A DNA stretch of 6,175 nt, from positions 3,282-9,456 of the forward strand of contig DXZN01000068.1 in NCBI GenBank assembly GCA_019419645.1. The letters run 5' to 3'. The DNA comes from Collinsella sp. GTDB lineage: Bacteria > Actinomycetota > Coriobacteriia > Coriobacteriales > Coriobacteriaceae. Positions 5,966-6,175 of this stretch are shown here, one piece after another; the first letter of the stretch is position 1, and each line of letters starts with the position of its first letter. A program made the position numbers and the translations under genes. A model generated the notes under the pieces. The model was not told the DNA's origin and made no database searches. It saw only the letters and a program-made list of their open reading frames with translations.

Positions 5966-5994
5966 TTGCATCGCATGGCGTTCCTTGCAATAAT
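5966..5994 (+). promoter_or_regulatory. Promoter of the tRNA-His/tRNA-Lys operon
   Basis: TTGCAT (5966-5971) and AATAAT (5989-5994) are 17 bases apart, with TG one base before the -10 (extended -10). A start near 6001 leaves about 20 bases before the tRNA. The AT-rich palindrome just upstream fits the strong promoters typical of stable RNA genes. Confidence 0.7.
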
Positions 5995-6021
5995 AGTCGA
6001 GCGCGAAGCGCACAGGACACG

Positions 6022-6098
6022 GTGGGTGTAGCTCAGTTGGCTAGAGCGACGGGTTGTGGTCCCGTAGGTCGAGGGTTCGAGTCCCTTTACCCACCCCA
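6022..6098 (+). tRNA. tRNA-His (anticodon GTG)
   Basis: The cloverleaf is complete. Acceptor GTGGGTG (6022-6028) pairs with TACCCAC (6088-6094), including one G-U pair. The D arm is GCTC/GAGC. The anticodon stem ACGGG/CCCGT encloses loop TTGTGGT with anticodon GTG at 6056-6058. The T arm GAGGG/CCCTT encloses TTCGAGT. The discriminator base is C6095 and the CCA end is encoded (6096-6098). G6021 is the extra G-1 unique to histidine tRNA, and it pairs with the discriminator C. Both are identity elements for histidyl-tRNA synthetase and confirm the call. Confidence 0.97.
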
Positions 6099-6118
6099 TC
6101 ATCTCTCATAGAGTAGTT

Positions 6119-6175
6119 GGACCGTTAGCTCAGCTGGCTAGAGCAGGGGACTCTTAATCCCAAGGTCCAGGGTTC
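6119..6175 (+). tRNA. tRNA-Lys (anticodon CTT), 3' end outside the window
   Basis: The acceptor 5' strand is GGACCGT, then T8-A9. The D arm is GCTC/GAGC, and the anticodon loop CTCTTAA carries CTT at 6153-6155. The T arm is cut after GGTTC. It starts 20 bases after tRNA-His in the same orientation with no terminator between, so both probably come from one precursor. Base 27 (G) faces an A at the outer anticodon-stem pair; this is a minor irregularity and does not suggest a pseudogene. Confidence 0.93.

Noticed and set aside
5896..6102. 68-codon minus-strand frame covering the tRNA-His gene
   Set aside because: Its GLEPSTYGTTTRRSSQLSYTH stretch is the complement of a tRNA, a common false protein call. 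The tRNA and its promoter explain the region.
6022..6175. tRNA genes as an integration site for a mobile element
   Set aside because: No integrase, no repeat of the tRNA 3' end and no phage or conjugation gene is visible. The sequence after tRNA-Lys is outside the window.

Overview
The window looks like a chromosomal core segment of a high-GC Gram-positive bacterium. A Coriobacteriia member, perhaps Collinsella-like, is my best guess. It rests on overall protein character, the GC-rich third codon positions, the Rho that is open upstream of its first visible Met, and the actinobacterial style of spacing and tRNAs. No search was run, so treat the taxon as inference. I see no insertion sequence, phage gene, CRISPR array or toxin-antitoxin pair.

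Layout, left to right. (1) The 3' part of rho (transcription termination factor), cut by the window start, ends at an intrinsic terminator (1345-1375). (2) A regulatory stretch of about 240 bases holds two promoter-like elements and a nested inverted repeat. It leads into a two-gene plus-strand unit: an unrecognised 483-residue protein with an N-terminal membrane hairpin and a long Ala-rich tail, then a VanZ-like membrane protein whose stop codon lies inside a strong bidirectional terminator (3513-3555). (3) Two minus-strand genes follow, each with its own signals: a ROK-family sugar kinase (probably fructokinase type) and a class I/II pyridoxal-phosphate aminotransferase. A strong terminator separates them, so they are probably transcribed independently. 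(4) A short divergent region carries repeated heptamers, an AT-rich palindrome and a good promoter for a plus-strand tRNA operon: tRNA-His(GTG), then tRNA-Lys(CTT), which runs off the window end.

The genes do not form one pathway. They cover transcription termination, an envelope-associated pair of unknown role, sugar phosphorylation, amino-acid transamination and translation. Nothing here convinces me of an undescribed system. The best leads are the unrecognised membrane-anchored protein coupled to the VanZ-like gene, its structured leader, the dyad inside the kinase promoter, and the CTCGAAA heptamers upstream of the aminotransferase.

Gene-free stretches are all shorter than 300 bases. Positions 1376-1618 hold the promoters and leader described, 3556-3641 shows nothing I can name, 4533-4673 holds the kinase promoter and aminotransferase terminator, and 5856-6020 holds the divergent control region.
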